From contig OZ026600.1 in assembly GCA_964020085.1 (NCBI GenBank), forward strand, positions 1,886,901-1,950,900: 64,000 bases of DNA. The letters are read 5' to 3'. The notes beneath the pieces are model-generated. The model made no database searches and was not told the origin of the DNA. It saw nothing but the letters and a program-made list of their open reading frames with translations. The DNA comes from Micromussa lordhowensis (taxonomy: Eukaryota > Cnidaria > Anthozoa > Scleractinia > Lobophylliidae). Both the position numbers and the translations under genes were made by a program. Below, piece after piece: positions 12,996 through 22,700 of this stretch (position 1 is the first letter of the stretch; every line of letters starts with the position of its first letter).

Positions 12996-15900
12996 GCTCG
13001 TCAAAGGGAGACCCTTGGTGGTGAAAGGGTTAAGCAGGCTAGTTTATTTATAACTAATTACCTCTAATTCACCCCTTGCTTCCATTTCAATCTCTTCATC
13101 TACCAGCATATAGTATCTGGAATCTTTTGCTCGAGCTCTGCCTTTAGACTGAACATAGGAACGGAAATTCTTCGGGAAATCAAAACGGCAAACGACATTA
13201 CACTTGGGAATGTCCAGACCCTCCTCGACGACAGAGGTGGCTATCAGAAGGTTAAATACACGTCCTCTGAACTTTCTTAGCATCTCTTCCTGTTTCTTGA
13301 AGTTCATTTCTGTGTAACTGGAGTAGTTGACCTTCCCCCCAGTACCATGACCAATCACAAAATCACTTTTGATGGATGTTAGCTCAGGGTCTAGTTTGGC
13401 AGCAATATTAATCTGTTTGCTAAGCACCAGTGCTGTGTATCGTCTTTCCACAAACACAATGCCACAGAGTGTATTCTCTTCACTGGAGTCTATGACAAAA
13501 TAAGCATACAGCTATTATTGAAAAGCTTTTCAAACATGCATGGAATGATTTAACACATTACACCTTCTGTTTCTCACCACAACCCTTGGGTGGGGGTAGC
13601 GGTCCTCCCATATATTGGCTATATAGGCAAGTGATGTGAGATAGATAGATGTACAACAACTTTATTCGCTCTTGCACTTACAATTTTGTAACACACACAA
13701 ACATACTAAAAAACACACAAATATTGACCCTGGAGGTTAAATAAGGGAAGTACATGATAGGGCATGGTTTTTGTCTGAGTTTCCTGATGCTTGAAAAGGA
13801 TATCATTTTTGCCCCTGAGGGCATTGTGTTCCCAGTGTGATTGTTAGACAGGATACCAAATTGTATCAGCTTAATTCCCATGTGTAAATGTCTAGCTAAA
13901 TGAAAAACACATTCTACACTTGATGCTTTTACTTCCAATGCTACAGAAACGAAATGAAATATTAAGCTGACCCATTCATGCCATTCTTAGTTTTTACTTT
14001 TCCCTTGAACGGGGAGTCATTTTTTCTGGTTTGTGCCTTGAATAGGGTATCAAATGTTTATTTGAGTATCAGTTAGCTTCATCCTTAAATACTAGGCCAG
14101 TATTTAAGACCCTTTGCAGCACACGCATATCCGAAATTTATGGGAATACCACCACCACCACCCCAAAAGCTTTCAATCAAAGGTTATGCCATTTTACAAC
14201 CACGAAGAAGTTTAATTTGTCTAAGAGTTTCGAATTACAAAATGTTCTGAATTTGTTTATCTTATTCCTCATACATGCAGTACTTTGCCAGCTTCCAAAA
14301 GATTTCCAAGGATTTTACCTAAAATTTTAAGGACTTTTCAAGACTGTAGAAATTGAACCCTGAGTTAAGTTCATGTTTAATATTTCTCACCTTTAGATAG
14401 TGAATACTTGGACTCTCTTAAGACACTTAAAAGCTTCTGAAGCTTGGGCATGATGTAACATCGCCCATTGTCTTCACAGCCATCACTACAGGTGGTGGAT
14501 GTAAAATTGCAATAGACACCTTGTAGCTGACGCAGCTGGGTGGCACTAAACTCACAAAATGTCCGTCCCTCTCGGCTATCTTGAAACATGCATGCTCTGT
14601 CTAGAAAACATACTCCTAAGTTAGTCTCAAGCCTACAGGTGTATGATTGTGTACCAAGTAGGAATCAAATATGCAACCTTAGTAGTAAGGGTGTACCCAT
14701 ATGCCGAAATGTTTAACAGTTATTATGAAACAGGTATACCGGTAGATTAAGTCTGCATACGAGCCAAGTGGTCTATCAGGCTGGCACTTATCTCAAGTTT
14801 GTGTGACATGAAGCAACTAGGAGTATTTCTACTTCCTCTAGATGGGCTGCTAGTCCATCCCAGGGTTACCCCCAGCATTAAATTTGCTGTTATCTGTTTT
14901 TAGTAAATTCTCGGCTCCGACTATTGCATTTCTAGCTTTTTGATTGAGTAAAAAACTCTGACTATGAGCCAATAGTCGGAGTTTTACATCATATGGAAAA
15001 TAGTGCACCAAGTTGAAAAATTTTCCGCACAAAGTTTTCAACTTCAGCCCTCTGTAATGGCTGAAATAAAAATCGGCGGCAAAACCTGGTTTGAGAATCT
15101 ACTAAAACAGTTATTCCGTTTGCCCTTGTTGGATATGAAATGATTATAACCAGCTCGCACTGCGCGCTCATTGGTTATTTTATCACTTCATATCCAACTC
15201 GGGCTCATGGAATAATTGTTGTATACACCTAAATGGCGAGAGGCAGTGTGAGAGTAACAATTTAAGTGTTCTTGTCCATTAGAACACACCACAATGTCCC
15301 CAGCCAAGGCTCAAACCTAGACCACTCTATCTGGAGTCAAGCACACTTACCCATAAGGATGTAAAACATGAATTTTAATACTATTGCATACCAATCAACA
15401 AACAGGTATTACTCAACAATGAGATTGAGAGTCCAAAATAAAAATAACTCTTTATAATTTGCTAAAAACAAGGGAGCTGGAGTGAGAGCAGACACTTTGG
15501 CGCGCCAACAAGTGGTAGGGGGTGAGGTCATAAAAGTTTAGGTCCTTACATTTTTCACCAATGCGTCGTGCCAGAAACTATACATACCCATCTTAAAGTG
15601 TGTTTTTGGAAATCCCAAGGGGAAGGAGGGTCTCGAGGACCAAAGTATTTTGAAGGAGAGTATGAACCAAAACTGGAATTTGTAAAGCCACTGGAAGTTC
15701 CAAGCCAAAAAACCCTCCATGTAAAGGGGTAATGGGATGTTTTCTAGAACAACACAATAAACAAGGGGGTGTCCTCTGGGTCACTCCACTAGATCTGTTA
15801 GTTTACACACAAATTATACCTAAGTCCTTGATTAGGTATCCCGCTACTTCACAAGCAGCCCAAGGACCCAGTTCTTGTAAGGTATCCTGGCACTCTCTGA

Positions 15901-17266
15901 GAGCAAATTTCGCATACCAATGTGCATTCTTCAAGTCACCTCTACTGGACACTCGACAGTCACGAAGAAAATCAATGCCTGGTCTCAAAACATCAGTTAG
16001 GATTGTTATCAATAAGTTTGTATCATCGTCAATGGCTTTATTTGAGAAAGTTAAAACTTCCTCCACAGGTTTAGCAGCAAATTTCTCGACATTTTCATCT
16101 TGACTTGTTTCACATGTTGCCCTCAAGGTGCATTCCAGCTCTCTTATTTCTGATTCGATTTTCCACGGTTTTACTTTTCCATTCACTATAGATGCAGTTA
16201 AGCCCATCACCTTGGGGTGTGCATCGCTTGGGCAGCGATCAAAGACCTGCATTATTTGCTTGTATGGATCACTTTTCTTAGCATGGTGGCATTCATCAAA
16301 GATCAATAGATTGACCTGGGACAGACGGATAAAAGAATGGCACAGCAGATCTAAAAATATCTGTGCAGTCATCACAAGAACATTGCTTTCATTAAACTCT
16401 TTCTCCCAAGTAGGTTTGTCCCATAAATCCACTCCCATCTCTCCAACATAAGGCTTTACCTTCAAGTCAGTGTGTTTCTTAATCGCCTTGGCTTGCTGGC
16501 TAGCTAGAGGAACTGAAAACAAAAACAATTAGGTTAAGGTTAACATAATTTTCGACTTTTGAAAAAGCTGGTGTTTATTTATTTATTTATCTATTTTTTC
16601 AGTGCCAAAAATCGGCGTCAAAGCAGACTCAGAGAAACGAACAGCTCAAAATTAAATAAAACGGTGGTAGTCTCTCCGAAGATCTTCGGCGCAACTCGTT
16701 CGGAGCGGCTCCAAAACGCACTGGGGGTGAAATGCTATTTTCTGGGCCGATGACCCAGTCGAGGTCTAAGAGATATGAAGCAGCTAGGTTACTCTCGTGG
16801 CCCAATTGACCCGGCTTTGAAGTTGTACTTTGAAATTTTCTTCTTTTTACTTTGCTTGTGTACAAGAAATCTAAGCCCCGAGAAAATAAAGCGCCGAGAT
16901 AAAAGTGCGTTCGGCATTGTTGTGTGCAAAAATGCCCTTGCCGACTCCCTCTAATCTCAATATTAAACCTACCCCACCCCTGAACATTAATTTTGCTCAA
17001 ACATCAACAAAAGTCGTACCTGTATTTACAAGGAAAAAGGTTCTTTTTCCCCCTTTCTTGTATGTTCCTCTAACTTGGTGAGCGAGTTCCTTTATGAGCA
17101 TCACGCTGATAAAGGTCTTTCCAGTTCCCGTGCCCAAACAAACGATTGTGTTTCTTTCCATGGCCCGTTCTAATAGCTCCACTTGGTAAGGCCGTGCCAA
17201 AAGTTCTTCTCCCGATTCTTGCCCGGTTTCCCTTTCAATGGCTGTTTCACTTTCCTCTTCTTCCAT
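1803..17266 (-). CDS. DICER1: Dicer endoribonuclease, complete, 12 exons
   Basis: Cuts double-stranded RNA and hairpins into small RNAs for Argonaute. Coding exons, 5' to 3': 17266-17020, 16512-15820, 14600-14391, 13489-13062, 12470-12301, 10929-10797, 9085-8870, 8394-8221, 6947-4869, 3157-2986, 2713-2641, 1953-1803. All junctions are GT-AG and in phase, giving 1581 aa (human Dicer is about 1920). Domains: DExD/H helicase with GTGTGKT (K50) and DECH (155-158), helicase C with [10 protein letters not shown] and QSKGRAR in exon 4, dimerisation domain (exons 5-7), platform/PAZ (about 700-935), RNase IIIa (D1081, D1245, E1248), RNase IIIb (D1367, D1475, E1478) and a C-terminal dsRBD (1532-1580). 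Both RNase III sites look intact. A low-complexity acidic insert (12 Glu at 1007-1018, then Asp-rich) lies before RNase IIIa. The start is the first ATG after an in-frame TAA 18 bases upstream. The weakest boundary is the exon 10 acceptor (3157). Cnidarians can carry more than one Dicer, so the paralogue number is open. Confidence 0.95.
2775..2910. repeat. Repeat in Dicer intron between exons 10 and 11
   Basis: This GC-rich block, with several GGCGAAGCCGC-type palindromic pieces (GGCGGAGTCGCC, GCGGCGAAGCCGC, GCGGCTTCGCC), sits in otherwise AT-rich intron. It looks like a small foldback element. I could not delimit target duplications. Confidence 0.4.
3477..3694. mobile_element. Foldback MITE with 8-bp target duplication
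   Basis: The arms are inverted repeats: GTCTAAAACACAGGTCACGG at 3483 and its complement ending at 3688, each continuing through GGTCATTGT and CCAATACTGGAACAAC. The octamer GCAAATAT flanks both sides (3469-3476 and 3695-3702), as expected of a hAT- or Mutator-type 8-bp duplication. It lies in the Dicer intron between exons 9 and 10. Confidence 0.7.
3930..4038. repeat. Short palindromic element (family shared with 18829-19096)
   Basis: The left arm TCATTTGCATTACAATATAATCC and right arm GGATTACATTTCAATGCAAATGA are inverted. The preceding CCCTTTTCACGGTT and the GCATTACA/GGATTACAT blocks recur at 18829-19096, which identifies a repeat family. The copy lies in a Dicer intron and its 3' edge abuts the TA-flanked MITE beginning at 4045. 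Confidence 0.5.
4045..4597. mobile_element. Tc1/mariner-type MITE with TA target duplication
   Basis: The termini are inverted copies of AAGTGCCCCTGTGA(C/T)AAAAA. TA lies just outside both ends (4043-4044 and 4598-4599). The interior holds further imperfect palindromes, for example AATGACGTCAAAGGCTCAC against GTGAGCCTTTGACATCA. No transposase frame is present. It sits in the Dicer intron between exons 9 and 10. Confidence 0.65.
7101..7380 (+). mobile_element. SINE family 2 with tRNA-like head
   Basis: The head resembles a class II tRNA, with GTGTGGCCGAGTCG near the box A position and GCGGGTTCAAGTCCCGC for box B and the T arm. An unrelated body follows (CCAGTTGGGATTTTTAAGC, TTGATTTCTTTCAG, CTAAGTGTAGCTAAGCGCAT). 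The body recurs at 31205-31365 without the head, so this is a SINE and not a tRNA gene. It lies in the Dicer intron upstream of exon 9. Confidence 0.65.
7597..8143 (-). mobile_element. SINE family 1 copy split by a MITE
   Basis: SINE family 1 in reverse runs from AGTCTACATATGAGCC through GGGAAGCTAGTCCATCGCAG and TACACCTGGGTGGAGAGAGG to about 7816. It resumes at about 8046 with GGTTCAAATCCGGACC, ending in GCGCCTCCAC. The gap is filled by the separate foldback element at 7817-8045. The order of insertion is therefore SINE first and MITE second. Confidence 0.7.
7817..8045. mobile_element. MITE with GGGCCCGTTTCTCGAAAG-type ends, nested in SINE
   Basis: The left end GGGCCCGTTTCTCGAAAG and right end CTTCGAGAAACGGGCTCC are inverted. 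The next bases also pair loosely (CCCCGGAAA against TTTCGGGACC). The element interrupts a SINE family 1 copy, which helps delimit it. I could not read a clear target duplication. Confidence 0.6.
8641..8724. repeat. 11-bp tandem repeat (CTTCGGAAAAT)n in Dicer intron
   Basis: About six imperfect copies of an 11-base unit CTTCGGAAAA(T/G) run head to tail. One unit is altered to AGTCGAAAAT. The repeat sits in the intron between exons 7 and 8. Open frames across it are produced by the periodicity. Confidence 0.7.
9371..9800. mobile_element. Compound foldback: two hairpins inside an outer palindrome
   Basis: The outer arms, ATCTATATCATAAAGCAAAT and its near-complement ending at 9800, enclose two hairpins. 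Hairpin 1 (about 9405-9546) has about 60-bp arms around a loop near 9470, each arm ending in the same CCGTGTATTACAC(T/C)GTGATAAAAC motif. Hairpin 2 (about 9647-9768) is an inverted relative of the first. The spacer between them carries CTTCTTTATTTGTTAA inverted against TTAACAAATAAAGAAG. The whole can therefore pair end to end or as two separate stems. It lies in the Dicer intron between exons 6 and 7. Confidence 0.75.
10301..10452. repeat. Foldback hairpin in Dicer intron
   Basis: Arms of about 65 bases are inverted around 10376: ACAAATCGAAATGTGGTTTA followed by GCGTGGTCTGT on the left, ACAGACCACGCTAAACCGC followed by ATTCGATTTGT on the right, with an inner GTCATCACAGTGGTCAAAA / TTTTGACCACTGTGATGAC pair. 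The pairing is close to perfect, so the RNA would form a long stem with a short loop. Confidence 0.7.
11172..11420 (+). mobile_element. SINE-like element, family 3
   Basis: A box B-like GGATTCGAGCCCC follows CTGCCTGGTTACCTCACC, and the downstream text (CAGGGTCTTAAAATAACTGAGGAG) reads like a SINE body. I see no second copy in the window, so the call rests on the tRNA-like box alone. It lies in the Dicer intron between exons 5 and 6. Confidence 0.4.
12025..12195 (+). mobile_element. Degenerate SINE family 1 copy
   Basis: Matching blocks are GCTTGAGCCATTGC (box B region), TTTTACTCTCAGTGGCTCTC, CACCCAGGTGTACAAAC and CATCTCATCCGGGGGAG. The copy is more diverged than those at 811, 32540 and 48130 and lacks a clear head. 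It lies in the Dicer intron just downstream of exon 5. Confidence 0.55.
12820..13033. mobile_element. Tandem pair of 100-bp MITEs next to Dicer exon 4
   Basis: Two nearly identical units (12820-12919 and 12934-13033) each begin TTAACCCTTTCACCACC and end GGTGGTGAAAG(A/G)GTTAA, the two ends being inverted. They differ at only a few positions and are separated by 14 bases. The second unit ends 28 bases from the exon 4 boundary at 13062, so it sits just inside the intron behind a splice donor. TTAA at the ends suggests a TTAA-targeting family. Confidence 0.75.
14750..15360 (-). mobile_element. SINE family 1 copy split by a foldback insertion
   Basis: SINE family 1 in reverse covers 14750-14885 (ATACGAGCCAAGTGG ... 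CAGCATTAAATTTG) and resumes at about 15222 (ATACACCTAAATGGCGAGAG ... CTCAAACCTAGACCACTC). About 335 bases of other sequence lie between. That insert holds nested inverted repeats: GTTTTTAGTAAATTCTC against GAGAATCTACTAAAAC, and AACAGTTATTCCGTTTGCCC against GGGCTCATGGAATAATTGTT. It is therefore at least one, possibly two, younger foldback elements. Confidence 0.65.
15580..15740. repeat. Dispersed repeat fragment (also near 54540-54660)
   Basis: The blocks TTTTTGGAAATCCCAAGGGG and TATGAACCAAAACTGGAATTT recur at 54560-54650 in the same order with small changes. Here they are followed by GGAAGTTCCAAGCCAAAAAACC, which is roughly inverted to the left block, so the element is probably a foldback. 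It lies in the Dicer intron between exons 2 and 3. Confidence 0.5.
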
Positions 17267-17934
17267 GATTGTCACTGTACCTTATTTTGAACAATGTTTC
17301 GAAGAGACGAGTTCCGAGGTTTACGAGTTCCGATGAAATCAACGCAACGCCGAAACCTCGTATAAAAGCGTGAAAAATACTGAAAATACGCCTATGAACG
17401 GCGATCGGCAGTCTGGAATATTATCAAGCCACACAGAATAAGATTCATACCTTTTTCGCTTTCTTATTCCATAAAAGATCAAAATTTCCCTCGAAATGCG
17501 TGCGAACTTTCAAGGGTTGAACAAAAATGCTTCGCTAAGCACAAATCTACTGAGTATGACATCATTTGTTTCCGAGAAATTTCCAGCCCTTGACACAAGC
17601 ATTTCCGAGAAAGCACTGAAACAAAGCCTTTTCGAGAAAACACGGAAACAAAGGCTTCGACGGAAACAATATTTAAAATCACATGCACAACATTTGTACA
17701 CGTGGTCCTTTTTGGTTGCAACACTCTTATCCAAACCATTGACGCGCTAAAGGATAAGTCACGCTCTATACCTGGCCACCGAACAGGTGTTTGATTTTAG
17801 ACTGAAAGAGAGAGATCGACTTTTATTTTGCCGCATTTATTTTTCTGGCTCTGAAAAGTTTTTTTATAGGCAAGAAGAGGTGTAAAATAACCAGGAATTT
17901 TGCCAAAAACAAGAGATCTATACGACACCGTTAA
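17267..17934. other. Dicer upstream region, promoter not resolved
   Basis: This holds the presumptive Dicer promoter and any 5' UTR exon on the minus strand. I cannot identify a TATA box or initiator with confidence. The part at 17490-17750 has a run of similar ACGGAAACAAAG/TTTCCGAGAAA pieces and reads as a decayed repeat. The open frames there show no protein character. Confidence 0.35.
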
Positions 17935-18343
17935 GGCGGGGGTAAACCCGAAAGCCGTATTTTGGCTGGGTATTATGTTTTTAATGCAAATATCTCGTTT
18001 ACGTTTCAAGCAATCAAGAATCTCTATGCTCATCTCACATATCTATGTTTTGGGTTGTTTTGTAAATTTTTTGGTGATTTTTAGGTATATTTGGAGAGAA
18101 ATAGTTTTTCTCAAAGGATTAGTAAAATTGATGGAAATAGGAAATTTTGAAGATTTGTTGTTGTTTTAAAATTAGAGTTTGAAATTAAAAATTGGTACAT
18201 ACACTCCAAACAGTTGCCCAACAACCTGGGGTGCCATTGTGCGGTCGGGCAACTGTCTGGTGGTGTTCCATAACCCTTTTTTTCCCTTTCAACCTCTCTT
18301 TAAACTTACCAAAATTTCACGTTAATTCACCTTTACCCCCGCC
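17935..18343. mobile_element. TTAA-flanked MITE (piggyBac-like target)
   Basis: The ends GGCGGGGGTAAA and TTTACCCCCGCC are inverted and lie between TTAA on the left (17931-17934) and TTAA on the right (18344-18347). TTAA duplication is the piggyBac signature. The terminal sequence itself is not a classical piggyBac end, so the superfamily is inferred from the target only. No transposase is present. Confidence 0.6.
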
Positions 18344-18828
18344 TTAAAACAACAACTTTCAAGGGAGGGTAGTTACTCGCGTGACATGTTAAATAATGTG
18401 TGACATTGTCAAAGAGAGGTCACGCTGGCCATTCACTATTTTCTAGGAATTGAATGTCAAGGGGTTTAGGAAATTCTAGGAAAAAGAGTGATGTCATAAT
18501 CGGATTGGAGGTAAGTTTCTAAAGAAGCTGTGGTGCTGCGTCGGTGGGGAGCATTGCAAGATAATTTGGTTTTACCAAATTATCTTTTTCACTTATAGAC
18601 TGTTTTATCAAATGGCTCTCGAGAATTCATCTGACTTGCCAGCTGTGATCAGCCTTGCTTGATTGTTATGTTTCCAATTAGATAGGTGGATTGCTAACTT
18701 CCCAAGAAAACTATCTGAGCAAAAAAACGGATGCTTATATTTTTTTAAAATGACTTTAACAGTCACCCAGACTTGAGGACAAATGACCGGACATGGTAAG
18801 CAACTTTCGCAAAGTCGTTCCATAAAAG

Positions 18829-19096
18829 ACCTTTTCACGGTTTATAACTTTTCTTATCATTGGATGCATTTTTTCTTTCTTTTTTCATTGGACAAGAGCC
18901 CACCATGTGACCTGCTCGCCACTGTCAAATCACGATATTTTGCTCAACCTCGCCCAATAATTGTTAATAGTTTGCATTACAAAATAATCTGGTATGTAAA
19001 TAAATTTCGAGCAATTTTGTGCCCGAAATTGTTTCGCATCTATGTTGGATTACATTGTAATGCGAATCTGAGAAAATTTAATCAAGAAAAGGGCTA
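18829..19096. mobile_element. Foldback element, family shared with 3930-4038
   Basis: Left end CCTTTTCACGG and right end AAGAAAAGGGC are roughly inverted. Inside are TTTGCATTACAAAATAATC and GGATTACATTGTAATGCGAA, also inverted, the same blocks as in the Dicer intron at 3930-4038. It is an intergenic copy without coding capacity. Confidence 0.5.
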
Positions 19097-19424
19097 TTTA
19101 GTTTATTATTAAATCCATTTTGTAATCACTGGTTATCCTTGTAATATGATTGGTTCTCAGCGGTGCGATTTATTCACGAATCGCTCTAATTTTGATCTAA
19201 ATCACATCTTTCTTTCAACCAATGAGAATGGGACAGTAAAGCAAAACAACCAATCAGATTTTAAGGCTTTTTTAAACTCACCAATCACATTGCAGGAAAA
19301 TAAAAGACAAAAAAGGCACTGTTTAGCAAATTTGGCAACTTGATTCAATAAATAAAGGTCCTGACCAAAATCTTCTTCCTGTATTTAGGCTATTAAATTG
19401 GGCGATTTCAAAATGGATCTAATA

Positions 19425-19567
19425 AAGTGGTAATTGAACTTTGGGTCGTGCAATTTTGGTCCGAAATCATGCTTGTGATTTCAAATCGAACTCGCGCTGC
19501 GCGCTCGTTCGATCTTGAAATCACGCGTATGATTTCAGACCTAATAATACACATGAAAAAATTACTC

Positions 19568-19600
<33 letters not shown>

Positions 19601-19740
19601 TGTAACACCAGTGCGAAGCGAAGCGGCTCGTGCAATTTCAGCTTTTTGAAAAACTCACTCGTGCAAATTAATTCCAAATTGAACTCGAAACCATATGATT
19701 ACCTATACAAATTGCTCTCCACTCAGTTCAATTACCATTT
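19425..19740. mobile_element. Foldback MITE with internal palindrome
   Basis: The terminal repeats AAGTGGTAATTGAACT and AGTTCAATTACCATTT are inverted. An inner palindrome (GAAATCATGCTTGTGATTTC ... GAAATCACGCGTATGATTTC) surrounds CTCGCGCTGCGCGCTCG. It carries CTGATTGGCTGA, a motif that recurs in other elements here. Confidence 0.6.
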
Positions 19741-22700
19741 TCAATCAGTGGGACTCCCTTTGTGAAGATGGACGCTTAGGCGAGCAGGGAAGCGGAGGAC
19801 TCTTCACAAGATCCACCTCGGACACTGGTTGTAGCATTGTGAAGACGAACGCATCGTATTTTCTTCAAACCAAAGACAATTTTCGCTGTTGTCACATGGT
19901 GTATTTTATTTAAATTTCTCCAGCTGGAAATTAAAGTTGGCATACTTTTCAGGAAAGCATTAATCACATCGTACATGCCCGCGGCTAGTCGAAACAAATG
20001 AGCCGATCGAAAGGAACCTGCGGTTGAGGTCAACTGGCGAAGAACGAACAGACATCGCTTTCGCGCATTTTTGCTTTAGAATTGGAAGTGGGAATAAGGA
20101 AAAGCCCTGTGAACGAGGTTGCTTTTCGCGCGCAAAAATTCTTCCCGCGAACTTCGACCCGAAGAATTCTATACTGGTGGAAATTCGATACCGGTGCGCC
20201 ATGGTCTTGTAAACCGAATATGTTATGGGATCTAAAGTTCGACAAGCTTAAACTTATTTAATCTGCTTGAAAGAAAACTTTTTAATGATCCCATTACGAA
20301 GGTCTAACACAAACATTTTGAGTATTTCAGTTCATTCTGCAGATTTCTCTACCTGCCTACTTTGAAGCTGGTCTTTAGAAATGATTTCACACAAAGGCTG
20401 TGACACTTGAGAAGTATATAGAAAGGTAAGAAGTTCACGAGCTAAACTATATAAAGATAGTTTGGAAAACTGTCGTTTTGCTGGTTAAAAGACCCTTTCA
20501 AAATATCTGAAAAAATTAATATTGTTAAATATTACTGAAAAAACAATTTGCCCAAGGCTCAGTCATTTTATGATTTTAAGTGGTTGTGATGTCCAAGGTG
20601 GTAGAAAAAGGTGAGCGTGTGATTAGGTATTCTTATGGAATATGTAAGCTTATTAGTGAAACAAGAGAAGATCAAGGATCTTCACTTGATATGAAAGAGT
20701 CACCTTTTGCTGTCAAAAATAGGTATTTATATTAAATGGTAAGAGTTTGGGCTCCCCTGTTATACTGCGCATTATTATTTCTAGAAAGCTGCTGATGGGG
20801 TCAAGCCACGTTAAGAGGGTATTTGATCAGATCTGATAATTCAGTTCAATATAAATTAAGCATCTGTCACCAGACCGGAAGAGTTCATCAATATTCTTTC
20901 TTCGCTCGTGAAAATTTAATTAATTTAGCTAAGTCAAAAAGGCAACTTAACTGCGCCACTATTTGCTTATTATGCTCACTCTAACGGACTTTTGCTAATC
21001 AAGAGACAAGCCGTGAACGTGTTCCTAATTAATCGTTTCGTGAAATGTTAGGTCGTTTAAGTAGACGAATTAAAAGACCATAAAGTAATTTGTCTACAGC
21101 CGGAAATGGCTAGCATATGTGAATCTGATCTAAAATGTGTTCCACTCCAAGTGCACTCCAACTGCCCGCGACGACTGCATGGCCAATGATAATCTGTCTA
21201 GGTCCGCAGATTTGACCCTTGTATAAATTTACCATTTATATATGTACTCCTTAGAAGCTTGGTTATGCAAGAGGAGCTTCAAATGCAAAGAGGCCAAATT
21301 AACCTGCTTGTACGAGTGCTAGCTTTGCATCGGCTTCTACACTTATAACACTGTACAACGGGATATCAGTGACTGCTTCTTCAAATCCGTGCACATTACA
21401 GATCAAGTCTTCGTTACAGAGTACGTTTGAAAGTCAATTGCCTTTTTTGCTCTCTCCATATTTCAAGCCATGAAGGACTGGTTGAGACGAAATCATCCAC
21501 TCTACCTCATCCACAAGTTTAAGGCGTTTAAGGTAACGTATATGTCTTTAAATGATTATTTGGCCTGTGCTTGAATATGGCCTACGCTTAATGAATTATC
21601 ACTTACTTATAATCACTTTCCTTAACAATAAACTATCGGTAATTTCATAACAAAACTGAACGCGACGAGAAGGGAGGCAAGTTTACACATGTTGTAATCT
21701 TGTCTCTTTAGCTTGGTTATGGCATACAAAGACAAGAAATGAAGGACAAATTTCAATTTCCTTAGGTTTAACCTCGCGATCGATGTTTGTATAAATTTTT
21801 GTGGTTGCTGCTAAAAAAGATAGGTCCGCACGCGCTTAAACCAACTGAAAGTTCGTTTTGCGACCAATTTTTTGCACATGTTTCAGAAGTAGCTCTTTCC
21901 AGCTTGAAAATTTGTTTGCGCTTAAACTCAGGAAAAGAACACGATTTCGAAACAATAGTTGTGTAACGTAAATCTGCAAGGCAAATTATCCGGTGAAAAA
22001 GCGGTTATTGTGTGCAGCTCTCATCTTTTCGTTATGCAACCTTATTCGTGGAAAATTCTTTATTTGAACTTCCCCCATGACGCCCAAGTTTTCAGATGAG
22101 GTTATCCTAACTGAGGAATTTAGGTCTGATCGGAAAAACTGAGAGGCACATGTCTGGAAGAGGTTTCCGTGTGAAAAGCCGGCGAGATTACATAAGTTAA
22201 CTGTAAGGAAAATTCTCAATTCAGGTCAGAGTGCATGCACAAAACCAGCCCTGTTTCAGACTAAAATCTATACCCTATTTCAACCAAGACGATTCAAAGA
22301 CCATATGCGCTCTGGAATTACACAAATAAGAACCACTATTGTGTCATTATTAGGCAACTAACTCAGTATTTTACTGGCCATTAGCCCGTCTCTGGATCAT
22401 TCCCATTGAACTTATTTACAATTCAACATATTCATTTACCCTTTTTACTGAGTGAGTCCTAAAATAGCTTGAGCAATGTAGCAGTAAAAAATATCTTAAA
22501 GTGTCAGCCTCGATAACCGTATAAGGTAGTTATCCGGACTGTGTGGTATTTAGAGATATCCTAGAGGCCAAAAAAAAACCCCAGATATCTAATCAGATGA
22601 ATCCTAAAGCGAGAAGTTCGATACCGCGTTCAACTAGAAAGGAATTTACTGAAGTTGGACTCACGAGACTACAAATAATTTACATTCGGCACGTGAACAT

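Noticed and set aside
12820..13033. Direct repeats that might suggest a CRISPR-like array
   Set aside because: There are only two units, each with inverted ends, in a eukaryotic intron. They are MITEs.
17496..17750. Overlapping frames upstream of Dicer on both strands
   Set aside because: The frames are generated by repeated TTTCCGAGAAA/ACGGAAACAAAG pieces, with no conserved protein.
21471..21533. MKDWLRRNHPLYLIHKFKAFK frame followed by a donor-like GTAACG
   Set aside because: No in-phase downstream exon could be found, so it is too short to support a gene.
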